Assembly: GCA_023229645.1 (NCBI GenBank)
Contig: JALNYU010000018.1
Location: 1-64,000, forward strand
DNA length: 64,000 nt
Direction: 5' to 3'
Source: Nevskia sp.
GTDB taxonomy: Bacteria; Pseudomonadota; Gammaproteobacteria; Nevskiales; Nevskiaceae
Part shown: positions 1-8,500 of the stretch, piece by piece
Layout: each line of letters begins with the position of its first letter
Position numbering within the stretch: position 1 is the stretch's first letter
The notes under the pieces: generated by a model
Database searches by the model: none
Told to the model about the DNA's origin: nothing
Seen by the model: only the letters and a program-made list of their open reading frames with translations
Made by a program: the position numbers and the translations under genes

Positions 1-68
1 CGCTCAAGCGCCATCATCCGCATTTCTTCCAACGCCGATCGCGATACCCTTCTTCCGTCTCTCTTCAT
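1..68 (-). CDS. IS630-type transposase, N-terminal fragment (cut by window edge)
   Basis: Reading the minus strand from an ATG at 68 gives MKRDGRRVSRSALEEMRMMA and then LER before the window ends. The opening R-DGR and a hydrophobic helix of the L-E-MR--A pattern are typical of the first residues of IS630-family transposases, where they begin a helix-turn-helix DNA-binding domain. Only 22 codons are visible, so the DDE catalytic core lies outside the window and I cannot say whether the gene is intact. Its ATG is 25 bases downstream of the stop of the headless RHS copy. A second, decayed IS630 transposase lies at about 9.5-10.2 kb in the opposite orientation. The family call rests on a short stretch and is moderate. 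Confidence 0.5.
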   Translation of the reverse strand, partial: MKRDGRRVSRSALEEMRMMALE

Positions 69-93
69 GTCGGGTTGGACAAACACTTCGCCC

Positions 94-1134
94 TTATTGT
101 TCCCTAATATACTGACTTATTAGTAAGGGGCCTCCAAGCTGATTCCCAATGGCATTAGGCCCAGTTCCAGTTCCTACTATTTGTGCTCCGACAACGCCAT
201 TATTCTCAATAATTGAAATAGTGACTGATCCGCCAAAAATATGGCCTGGCAAAGTTTCATTTGTGATGGCCTTGTCGCACTGGTTAACAATTTGACGTAT
301 TGGATTGTTGCCAAATAAAAGAACATCATGAGTTCCGTTTAGTGCATAAGGTGCGCGAGGCGCTGAATAATTTCTCATCGCGTTGAAAGCGTCCGATGGC
401 GAACACCCAACACATAGAGGAACAAAGATATTGTAGTAGTGGTATCCAACATTAGGCCCAGGCGACCTGGCACCAGATTGCCTATATTCGTAGTTAAAGT
501 CTCGCGACTGTAAACCTGTCGGATCAATTAGTGAAATCGGATTCCCACCGACATAGCCGTACGAATTGATCCCGGCCGCTTCCTGCAGCGGATCCTCCGA
601 GATAAACCGCTTTGTTGCTGGATCGTAGTACCTTGCCCGATAGTAATACAAGCCATTCCCGTCGTTTTCTCTGCCGGTGTACTGGTACGGATTCGTCAGC
701 CCGGTAGTACCAGTCGCTTTGACTTCTCCATACGGCTCGTAGTCATAGCGTTGCTGAATGTTCGCCGTAGCATCGGTCAGCGCAATCGTTGATCCGATGG
801 CATCGGTCAGGAAATAGGTTCGTCCGGAGACGTCGTCTCGGGCAAAGCGCTCATCGATATTTTGCCCGGTGAGGCTGGTGCGGGTGGTGGTACCGCTGGT
901 CTCCTGTATGGCATCGCTGCCATCGTACAGATAAGCCGTCGTAACGCCATTCGCATCGGTCTTGCTGACCCGGCGGTCGAAGGCGTCGTACTGAAAGCTC
1001 GCCGTGATCGCCACACCCTGACTGATCTGGACAAGCCGATGTCTTGCATCAAAGGTGTACTGGATGCCCAGGCCATTGGTCGTTGGATCACCGTTGGCAT
1101 CGTAAGTCGGCGCAATGCCGTTGCCGCGAATCAA
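94..1134 (-). pseudogene. Headless RHS C-terminal cassette with its own tip
   Basis: This is the 3' end of an RHS-repeat gene without its 5' part. The only start in frame is a TTG at 1134 directly preceded by a TGA stop. No SD or signal peptide is present, so it is probably silent unless recombined. Residues 1 to about 200 are the RHS core end (YD repeats, then RYYDPATKRFISEDPLQE, closing in DPTGL), nearly the same as in the full gene at 2198-5440. After DPTGL the protein switches to an unrelated tail of about 140 residues (Tyr-rich start, then PLCVGC, HDVLLFGNNP and GTGTGPNAIGNQLGG). This is the usual layout of a displaced RHS tip, where a conserved core end is followed by a variable, often toxic, domain. 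I do not recognise the tail, so a toxin role is inference. Confidence 0.6.
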
Positions 1135-1135
1135 T
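538..1135. repeat. Direct repeat, copy A of RHS core 3' end
   Basis: About 598 bases match 2498-3095 at a constant offset of 1960, in the same orientation. I count about 21 mismatches by eye. They are not spread evenly: about 15 fall between 960 and 1045, while the rest of the copy is almost identical. The match starts inside the codons just before the DPxGL motif and ends at the TTG of the headless copy. Such a repeat allows homologous exchange of the downstream tip between the two RHS copies. Confidence 0.9.
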
Positions 1136-1367
1136 CAGCGGGTCGGTAATCACTCTCAATCTGGATACCGATCTCGGTGGTGGTTCGATCGACTCGGACG
1201 GCGAATCCATCTTCGGTGATTCCTCGGTGGCTGGATTCTTCCGGCGCGGTGCGCTGCGCTTACCGGCGCCCTACTACTGGGTGCACCTTACGCGCATTTG
1301 ACTCCAGGGTCATGGGCCTACTTCTACAGATGCTTTTTTCTGCTCCAAGATACGGAGTGTGTACGTC
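1135..1367. other. Intergenic stretch upstream of the headless RHS copy
   Basis: No gene is seen here. On the minus strand the bases next to 1135 read VITDPL in a frame not shared with the cassette. This could be the scar of an internal RHS deletion, but the stretch is short. Around 1240-1300 lies a GC-rich stretch with the words GGTGCGCTGCGCTTACC and GGTGCACCTTACGCG, which looks like dispersed intergenic repeat DNA rather than coding sequence. No promoter could be assigned. Confidence 0.35.
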
Positions 1368-1892
1368 TTACGCGCCTTGGGTATGTGTTCGCATTCGGAT
1401 AGTTTTAACTGAAGTAAATATTAGCATAAGAAGATCAATGTAAAAAAGCACAACCGTGACTGAATTGCCTATATCTTGCAAAAAGAAATAAGGCTTGTAG
1501 ATGCGTTCATCGGTTGGAACTGGACCAATTAAATAGTGAACAAACAAGGCCTGACTAATCCATATAGAAGACACAAAGGAAATCCGGAGTACGATGGATA
1601 ATATAATAAAAGTAGTAGTTATGCCCGCTGCAAGTCTTGACAAAAGAACAAATATGATTAATAGGAAAGTTCCGAAGCCAACACTTGCCGTCGCAGTAAA
1701 CCGTGGATAATAAATACTCCAATCGCTGACACTTAACCACCACATCAATGCGGTGCTCAATAAAATATATCCGAATATATTGATCATTCTAGGGAGGTCA
1801 ATATAGATATATTTGTTGATGTTCACGGACAGGACCAAGCCCCAGAGAAATTTAACTCTACTTCGGAAAACCTGAGCGGCCAAGTATTTCAA
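1368..1892 (-). CDS. Hypothetical multi-pass membrane protein, possible immunity protein
   Basis: I do not recognise this protein of up to 174 residues. It starts from TTG at 1892 if the full ORF is used. An ATG at codon 36 (MINIFGYILL) is a credible alternative start. The chain has about four hydrophobic segments: ILLSTALMWWL, a segment around FGTFLLIIFVLLSR, a segment around TTTFIILSIVLRISF, and VTVVLFYIDLLMLIF. It therefore probably sits in the inner membrane. The DNA is clearly richer in A+T than the RHS gene. It lies between a complete RHS gene and a headless RHS tip, the usual place for small immunity genes, and membrane immunity proteins do exist for some secreted toxins. That role is inference from position only. 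Confidence 0.5.
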   Translation of the reverse strand: MKYLAAQVFRSRVKFLWGLVLSVNINKYIYIDLPRMINIFGYILLSTALMWWLSVSDWSIYYPRFTATASVGFGTFLLIIFVLLSRLAAGITTTFIILSIVLRISFVSSIWISQALFVHYLIGPVPTDERIYKPYFFLQDIGNSVTVVLFYIDLLMLIFTSVKTIRMRTHTQGA

Positions 1893-1927
1893 TTTCTAGA
1901 GCTTGTAATCAGTCTCATTGAACCAGT

Positions 1928-2122
1928 TTATTCTTTTAAATATGGAAATTTGCCATATAGGTGCATTTGAACCTGAATAAGTAACCCTACTGCCTCCCCC
2001 AAATAGATGCGATTCTGTTCTATTGGTTCTAACGGAATTTTTTTTATCAATCTGTATGCCTCATCTAAATGAGCCAAACTGCCCTTCAAAGCGGCTTCTA
2101 ATTGCTTTTCATTGCTCGTCAT
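1928..2122 (-). CDS. Small hypothetical protein, candidate RHS immunity protein
   Basis: The 64-residue protein starts with MTSNEKQLEAALKG and looks mostly helical, with amphipathic stretches (LEAALKGSLAHLDEAYRLI and AVGLLIQVQMHLYG). It has no signal peptide or membrane segment, so it is probably cytoplasmic. The ATG at 2122 is preceded by A-rich DNA with a weak AAAGAA-like ribosome site. It begins 75 bases after the RHS stop and is followed 35 bases later by the membrane-protein ORF on the same strand. In RHS/toxin loci the first gene after the toxin tip is normally the cognate immunity gene, which makes this the best candidate for the cysteine-rich tip. I recognise no family. Confidence 0.55.
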   Translation of the reverse strand: MTSNEKQLEAALKGSLAHLDEAYRLIKKIPLEPIEQNRIYLGEAVGLLIQVQMHLYGKFPYLKE

Positions 2123-2197
2123 AAATTCTTTTTTAATCCATAAAAAATAATAAGAAATTTTACTATAGAATTTTATCTGTTTTTCATTTTTTAGTTA

Positions 2198-5100
2198 TCA
2201 ATTAATTCTGTTGCCACCGCAAATATAAGGTAAGCATCCGCGTATACAAGTCTCAATTGATCCTCCATATACGTTACACGCATCTGGATTGTCCATAGCT
2301 TCTGCGCATAATTCAGAACAAACTCTTCTTTCCTTTCGGCAAAACTCTTTTTCATCATCGGTTAAGTCGGGTCTATATCCCTGTAACAAAGACGAAATAG
2401 AACGCTGGGCGCTCGATGATCGTCCACGTTCGCGTCCTGGACGATCGCGACTTCTGTCGCCAACGGGAGATAGGCCAAATGGATCACTAAAAAATAGCGG
2501 ATTCCCACCGACATAGCCGTACGAATTGATCCCGGCCGATTCCTGCAGCGGATCCTCCGAGATAAACCGCTTTGTTGCTGGATCGTAGTACCTTGCCCGA
2601 TAGTAATACAAGCCATTCCCGTCGTTTTCTCTGCCGGTGTACTGGTACGGATTCGTCAGCCCGGTAGTACCAGTCGCTTTGACTTCTCCATACGGCTCAT
2701 AGTCATAGCGTTGCTGAATGTTCGCCGTAGCATCGGTCAGCGCAATCGTTGATCCGATGGCATCGCTCAGGAAATAGGTTCGTCCGGAGGCGTCGTCCCG
2801 GGCAAAGCGCTCATCGATGTTCTGCCCGGTGAGGCTGGTGCGGGTGGTGGTACCGCTGGTCTCCTGTATGGCATCGCTGCCATCGTACAGATAAGCCGTC
2901 GTAACGCCATTCGCATCGGTCTTGCTGACCCGGCGGTCGAGTGCGTCGTATTGGAAGCTGGCGGTGATCACGACGCCCTGGCTGATCTGAATGAGCCGAT
3001 GTCTTGCATCAAAGGTGTACTGGATGCCCAGGCCATTGGTCGTTGGATCACCGTTGGCATCGTAAGTCGGCGCAATGCCGTTGCCGCCAATCAATTGGTT
3101 GTTAGCGTTGTACTGATAATCGCTGGTGGTGGCACTCGGTAGGCTCTGCGGCGCGAAGCTGCCGGTGATCTGGGTTCTGCGTCCCGCCGGGTCGTACGAA
3201 TATTTCAGATCGCCGAGCGCGCTGCCGTCGGCTTTCAAATACGTCAGCGCCGTGATCTGACCTGCCGTGTCGTAGCCGGTGTTGGTGCGGACGCCGTTCG
3301 GGAGGGTCAGGCGGGTGCGGCGGTCGACGGTGTCGTAGATGAAGCTGGTGACGTCGCTGCCCTGGGTGATCGTTTTCAACCGGTCGCCGACATCGTAGCC
3401 ATACGTGACCGGCGTCTGGCTGCCGGCGGTGAGTCTGGTTCTTCGGCTGGCTTTGTCGTAGGAATAACTAACCGTGCCCTGCGGGCTGCTTTCCTGGGTC
3501 AGCCGGTCCAGCCCATCGAAGGTCCGGTTGATGATGCCCGAGACACTATCGGTAAATCGTGTAGCGCGGTTGCCGGCGTCGTATTGCCGGTTGATCGTGC
3601 TGGCATCGGCGTAGGTGATCCGGGTGTTGCGTCCCAGGGCGTCGTAGATAAAGTAGGTTCTCGCGCCTTTTCGGTCGGTGCGGGCTAGAAGGTTGCCGTT
3701 GGCGTCGTAGGTCCAGTATTCGGAAAAGCGCAGCGGGTCGGTTCGGCGCGTGGCGCGGTCGCGGCTATCGTAGAGATAGCTGATTGCGCGGCCGAGCGGG
3801 TCGAGGATTTGCGTCAGGTTGCTGTTGGCATCAAAGCGGTATTGGGTGATCGCGCCGTTGGCATCGGTAGTCTGAGTAACGCGGTCGAGGGCGTCGTACT
3901 GGGTGAGCGTGCGGTGCCCAAGCGGGTCCTGCGTGGCGATGATTCGGCCGAGGCTGTCGCGGTAGAGGGTGGTGCTGCGGTTCAGCGGGTCGGTGATCGA
4001 ATAGAGGTCGTAGCCGTCGTAAGTGAAGCGCGTGGTGCGGCCGAGGGCATCGATGATGGCGGTGCGTTGGCCGGATGCGTTGCAGGTCAATTGGGTGACG
4101 TGGTTCAGGGCATCGGTAACGGATGTCAGACAGCCGTTGGTGTAGGCGAAGCGGGTGACGTGATTCAGCGGGTCGGTGATGGAAGCGAGCTGGTTGTAGT
4201 CGGCCGTGTAGCTGTACTGGTAAGTAATGGTGTTGGGCGTACCGGCCAGCAATTTCACTTGCGTGGTGTTGCCGGCGGCGTCGAAGCTGTATTCGGTTCT
4301 TCGGCCCAGGGGATCGATTCGCGCGGTGATCAGGCCGGCGGCGTTGCGCTCAAACGTGAAGGTCTGCGCCAGCGGCGTCCCGTAGCCAAGCGTATCGCTG
4401 GCCGGGTAGCCGGAAACCGGATCGAAGATCACACGGCGCACGGTGCCGCGGGGGTTGGTGGCATCGGTTTGCGTGATTGTGCCGTTGGTGTCGGCGGTGT
4501 AGGCAAACTGGTAGACGGCGCCGTCGGCCAGGGTCTGGCTGGCGACGCGGCCTTGGGCATCGTAGCTGTTGGATAAAAACAGATTGCCGCGGCGGTCGGT
4601 GTAGCTGAGCATCCGCCGGCTGCCGTCATACGTGTAGTGCTCGGTGCTGCCGTCGGGATAGGTGACGGTGTCGAGCGTGCCTTGGCTGTTGTAGACGTAG
4701 GCCACCGTGCGGCCGGTGTGGTCGCGGGCCTGGGTGATGCGGTTGCTGGTGTCGTAGCTGAAGTTGATGAGCCGGCCGCTGGCCGAGCGCACCTGGCTCA
4801 GCCGGTTGCTGGGGTCGTAAATGAAGTTAAGGGTGTTGCCGTAACGATCGGCGGTGGCACTCAGGGTATTGATCGCGGTATTGGCGATGAAACGGTATTG
4901 GCTGCCGTCGGTCAGGGTGATGTTCCAAGTGCTGGTGAGCGTCATCACCGCGCCGTACCAGCGGGTGCGCGAGCCGTTGTGGCCCCAGGTGCCGGCCGGG
5001 CCGCTGCCGGAGGTGCGGTTGAAGGCAATGCGCTCACCGTCCGGCAGAATTAGTTGAATCCAGTCCAGCGGGCTGCTGGTGGTGTAGAGGTACATCCCGT

Positions 5101-5440
5101 AGTCCGAACTCATGCCGTAGCCGAACGCGCGGCTGACGGGGTCGCCAGGGCGGTAGGTGCGTTGCAGCGTCAGCGGCGTGATGTCGCCGATCGCCAAGTC
5201 CACCCAGCTGTGGGTGAAGACGCCGGTGCGCAGATCGATTGGATAAGCAGCGCTCGCGGCGCCGCCTTCACCGGGACTACCATCACACTGATTGCAGCCC
5301 GGCTGCGTGGCCGGCTCGGCGCGCGCCGGGCCCGGCATTGCGATGAAGCCATAAGCAAAAGCGCTGTTGGAAAAACAGATTCCGAGTAAAGCCACCGTCA
5401 GGGCCAGCAGCAGCCGGGCGGGGCGGTTCCGTGAGGTCAT
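2198..5440 (-). CDS. Exported RHS repeat protein with cysteine-rich tip
   Basis: RHS/YD-repeat protein of 1080 residues. The ORF could begin at 5509, overlapping the upstream gene by ATGA, but I prefer the ATG at 5440: it has GGAAAG seven bases upstream and is followed directly by a good signal peptide (basic MTSRNRPAR, hydrophobic LLLALTVALLG, cleavage after NSAFA). Mature residues open with a cysteine pair in QPGCNQCDGSPGEGG and a DUF6531-like segment (YPIDLRTGVFTHSWVDL). Many YD repeats follow (TYDANGNL-type), then the RHS core hallmark RYYDPATKRFISEDPLQE and DPFGL. The tip is only about 95 residues: basic and Arg/Ser-rich at first, then a C-terminal part with seven cysteines. The Sec signal argues for export to the periplasm or surface rather than loading onto a type VI needle. 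The tip's activity is unknown. Confidence 0.85.
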   Translation of the reverse strand: MTSRNRPARLLLALTVALLGICFSNSAFAYGFIAMPGPARAEPATQPGCNQCDGSPGEGGAASAAYPIDLRTGVFTHSWVDLAIGDITPLTLQRTYRPGDPVSRAFGYGMSSDYGMYLYTTSSPLDWIQLILPDGERIAFNRTSGSGPAGTWGHNGSRTRWYGAVMTLTSTWNITLTDGSQYRFIANTAINTLSATADRYGNTLNFIYDPSNRLSQVRSASGRLINFSYDTSNRITQARDHTGRTVAYVYNSQGTLDTVTYPDGSTEHYTYDGSRRMLSYTDRRGNLFLSNSYDAQGRVASQTLADGAVYQFAYTADTNGTITQTDATNPRGTVRRVIFDPVSGYPASDTLGYGTPLAQTFTFERNAAGLITARIDPLGRRTEYSFDAAGNTTQVKLLAGTPNTITYQYSYTADYNQLASITDPLNHVTRFAYTNGCLTSVTDALNHVTQLTCNASGQRTAIIDALGRTTRFTYDGYDLYSITDPLNRSTTLYRDSLGRIIATQDPLGHRTLTQYDALDRVTQTTDANGAITQYRFDANSNLTQILDPLGRAISYLYDSRDRATRRTDPLRFSEYWTYDANGNLLARTDRKGARTYFIYDALGRNTRITYADASTINRQYDAGNRATRFTDSVSGIINRTFDGLDRLTQESSPQGTVSYSYDKASRRTRLTAGSQTPVTYGYDVGDRLKTITQGSDVTSFIYDTVDRRTRLTLPNGVRTNTGYDTAGQITALTYLKADGSALGDLKYSYDPAGRRTQITGSFAPQSLPSATTSDYQYNANNQLIGGNGIAPTYDANGDPTTNGLGIQYTFDARHRLIQISQGVVITASFQYDALDRRVSKTDANGVTTAYLYDGSDAIQETSGTTTRTSLTGQNIDERFARDDASGRTYFLSDAIGSTIALTDATANIQQRYDYEPYGEVKATGTTGLTNPYQYTGRENDGNGLYYYRARYYDPATKRFISEDPLQESAGINSYGYVGGNPLFFSDPFGLSPVGDRSRDRPGRERGRSSSAQRSISSLLQGYRPDLTDDEKEFCRKERRVCSELCAEAMDNPDACNVYGGSIETCIRGCLPYICGGNRIN
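2498..3095. repeat. Direct repeat, copy B of RHS core 3' end
   Basis: This is the partner of 538-1135, lying inside the full-length RHS gene. It spans the core end up to just before DPFGL and the start of the cysteine-rich tip. Its right end (3095) falls within the GGNGIAPTYDANGDP coding segment. The clustered mismatches near 2920-3005 suggest a recombination tract between diverged RHS alleles. Confidence 0.9.
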
Positions 5441-5505
5441 GGCGCTTTCCATACTTTCTTGCTGCGATTGGAATTTGAGGCGAATGCCTGTGTCGTCCGA
5501 GTGCC

Positions 5506-8500
5506 TCATTGGAGCGTCGCCGTTAGATTTGCCGTCTCTCCGTAATAAGGCTCGACCACCAGGGTGTAAGTGCCCGTTGACGGCAGATTCGTTAGATTAA
5601 ATGTGTAGCTTGTATTGGCAGCAGCCAAAGCGATCGGCGCGCCGCTCGGGTCCAATACCTGCATCTTGAGGCCAAGATATTGATATAGGCCGTACTGGGG
5701 CGACGTAATAGCAATGCCGCCTACTTGCAGCGCAACCGTGCCACCGGCATTCGCGCTGAACGTCAGCCGCCCTTTCTGACCGCGACGGCTGATACTCAGG
5801 CCGAACGGCGTACTCGGGGCTAAGGCTCCGGCAACATCATGCGAGAGCGTGGCGGTGAAGCTCAGAACGCCCGTGGCGTAGTTCGGCCTGACAAGCACCC
5901 CATAAGTACCACTGGCCGGCAAGTTGATCAGGCTCACCCCGCAGCCGCCGGTGCTGGGCAGACAATCACCGCTCGTCAGGGCGTAGCCATCGGGTCGGTA
6001 GACGGTGAAAGATGCATAGGTTGACGTGGTATTTGTCTGGGAATCACTCACCGTCAGATCGGCCAATCCCAAGCCTAGGTTTTCGCCCGTGACGGCAACA
6101 AAGCTGAAGTAGGCAGTTTGCCCACTCGCCGAAGTGCTTACGGAGGTGGAATCTCCGTCAGCCGACATCACGATGCTCTGGCTGGGCACCAGGGCCACCG
6201 TCAGGTTCGCTGTCGCGCCATACTGCGGATCGATGAACACGGTATAAGTGCCAGCCGCCAGCTGATCGGGGAAATCAAAGGTTAGGCGGGTTGACGTTGC
6301 GGACTGATAGACCGTACCGTCGGGCCGGTAAATCGTAACGGCGAGAGGCTGTCCCACTGGAGTCGTCGAAAGACCAGTAATCTGCAGTTCCATTGATGCG
6401 GCTGCTGCGCCTTGGAAAGTCAGCCAGCCGTTCTGGCCGTAGCGAGAGAGGCTAAGATTCAATGGCGTGTTGGGGCTCAAAGTTCCGGTGACTTCGTGCG
6501 AAACCGTTGTTGTAAAGCTTAGTGTTCCAGAATTAGAGCCCGGAGAAACAAGGACGCTGTAGGTGCCACTCGCCGGCAAGTTATTGAGATTGACATCACA
6601 TCGACCATTGATTAGATAGCAAATAACTAGAGCCAATTGCATCCCATTCGGCTGATAGATTTGGACAGAAGCATAGGTCGACGCGCCTGTTACCTGCAGG
6701 CCATTGATTCCGAGCCCGAGATTCTCGCCGGCCGTGCCGGTAAAGCTGAAGTAAGCCCCCTGGCCGCTCAGAGTCGTGCTATAGACATGAGGGCTATCAT
6801 CAGTCGGCAATACGACACTTTGAATCGGCACCAGCGTCGCGGTCAGCGTACTAGTGGCGCCAGAATCCGGGTCAATAAAGACGCTATACGTTCCAGTTTC
6901 CGGCAAGTTGGCCAGGTTGAGCGTTGTACCTGCAGACACGCGCGTTCCGGCAAGGCTTGTACCATTCGGTCGTAGCACTGTCAGGCTGACGGCCTGATTA
7001 CTCGGATTTGTAGTAATGCCCCCGATTTGCAGACCAACCGCGCTGCCAGCAGTGCCCTGGAAGCTTAATCGGCCGTTTTGGCCGGGACGGGCAAGATTGA
7101 CCGCCAAGGGCGTATTCGAGACCAACGTTCCTGTGACCTCGTGCGATACCGCTGCAGTGAAGCTCAGCGTTCCGGTTCCATAGGGGCCGGGTTGTACTAC
7201 CACACTGTAAGTACCACTTGCCGGCAGGTTGAGCAGGTTAATACCGCAGTAGCCAAATGAGCAGGCGCTGGTGCCGGACAAGGCCACGCCATCAGGCCGG
7301 TAAACGGTAAGGGATGCGTAGGTTGACGGAGGGTTCGACGTGTCCGTTATCGTCAGCCCGTCGATTCCCAGGCCCAAGTTTTCACCCGCAGTTCCGGCGA
7401 AAGTAAAGTAAACAGGCTGACTGCTCGTCGTTGTGCCGATAGCCACTCCGGCCGCGCCATCCACCGGAACCGCTACGCTTAAACTAGGCACCAACGACGC
7501 TGTAAGGTTCGCTGTTGCACCGCCGCTCGGATTAATGAGGAGCGTATACGTGCCTGTTGTGGGCAAGTTGGCAAGGTAGAACGTTGTGCCCGCCGTTGCC
7601 GAAGCCGACGTCAATGACGTACCGTCCGGGCGTAGCACTGCCAACGCAAGGCTGCTGCCAGTCGGCGCCGTTGTGATTCCTCCGATCCTAACGGCAACCG
7701 TGCTCCCCGCGTTGCCTGGAAATGTCAGCCGTCCGCTCTGGCCGCGCCGACTAATATTGACGTTGAAAGGCGTGTTCGGAGTCAAAATACCTGTGACTTC
7801 ATGCGACGCTATCGCCGCGAAACTGAAGCTGAGTGTCTGGCTTGAATAATACGGTTGTACGACGACACTGTAGGTTCCTGCCAGCGGCAGATTCGTTAAA
7901 GTGAGATCACAGGTGCCAGGGCTGGGATAGCAGAGCAAATAGTCGATCAGCGTACCGCCATCCGGCCGATAAACACGGAAATAGACCGGATACGATCCAG
8001 CACTCGAAGCCCCTGTAACGGTCAATCCACCGATATCCAAACCCAGATTTTTTCCAGCGGTAGCAGTAAATAAAAACCGCTGCGTTTGTGCGGGAACCGG
8101 CGCACTAATTGTAGTAAGCGCGCCGTCTAAAATCAGCGCGGCATTCCGCTGTACGGAGAATACAAGTTTTGCAGCGTTGGCACCGGCACCCAGCACTACT
8201 GAAAAAATGCCACTGGCGTTGAGTGGTGGCAGGTGCACCGAAGGGCTGGCTTGGGAAACGTTGCCACTCGCAACCACCGTACCGGTTGGCGACGTTATGT
8301 TGTAACTGACGTTGCCGGAGGATGAGAAACTACTCGTCTGCAGACTCAGATAGTCACCCTGGATCCCATCGAAGTAGAACACCGCATATTTGTTAGCCGC
8401 CAAGTCGACGGATTGCGGGGTGCCGCCGGGTTGAATCGTCGCATTGACAGCAAGGTTGCTGGGACTGATACCAGCGGGAAGAATGTAAAATATTTCATTG

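Noticed and set aside
3809..4576. Plus-strand frame of 255 codons inside the RHS gene
   Set aside because: It is antisense to YD repeats whose biased codons leave a long open frame; the product is a Gly/Val/Ala repeat without family features or a ribosome site.
2198..5440. RHS gene as a type VI secretion effector
   Set aside because: The protein has a Sec signal peptide, no PAAR domain, and no vgrG or type VI gene is nearby.
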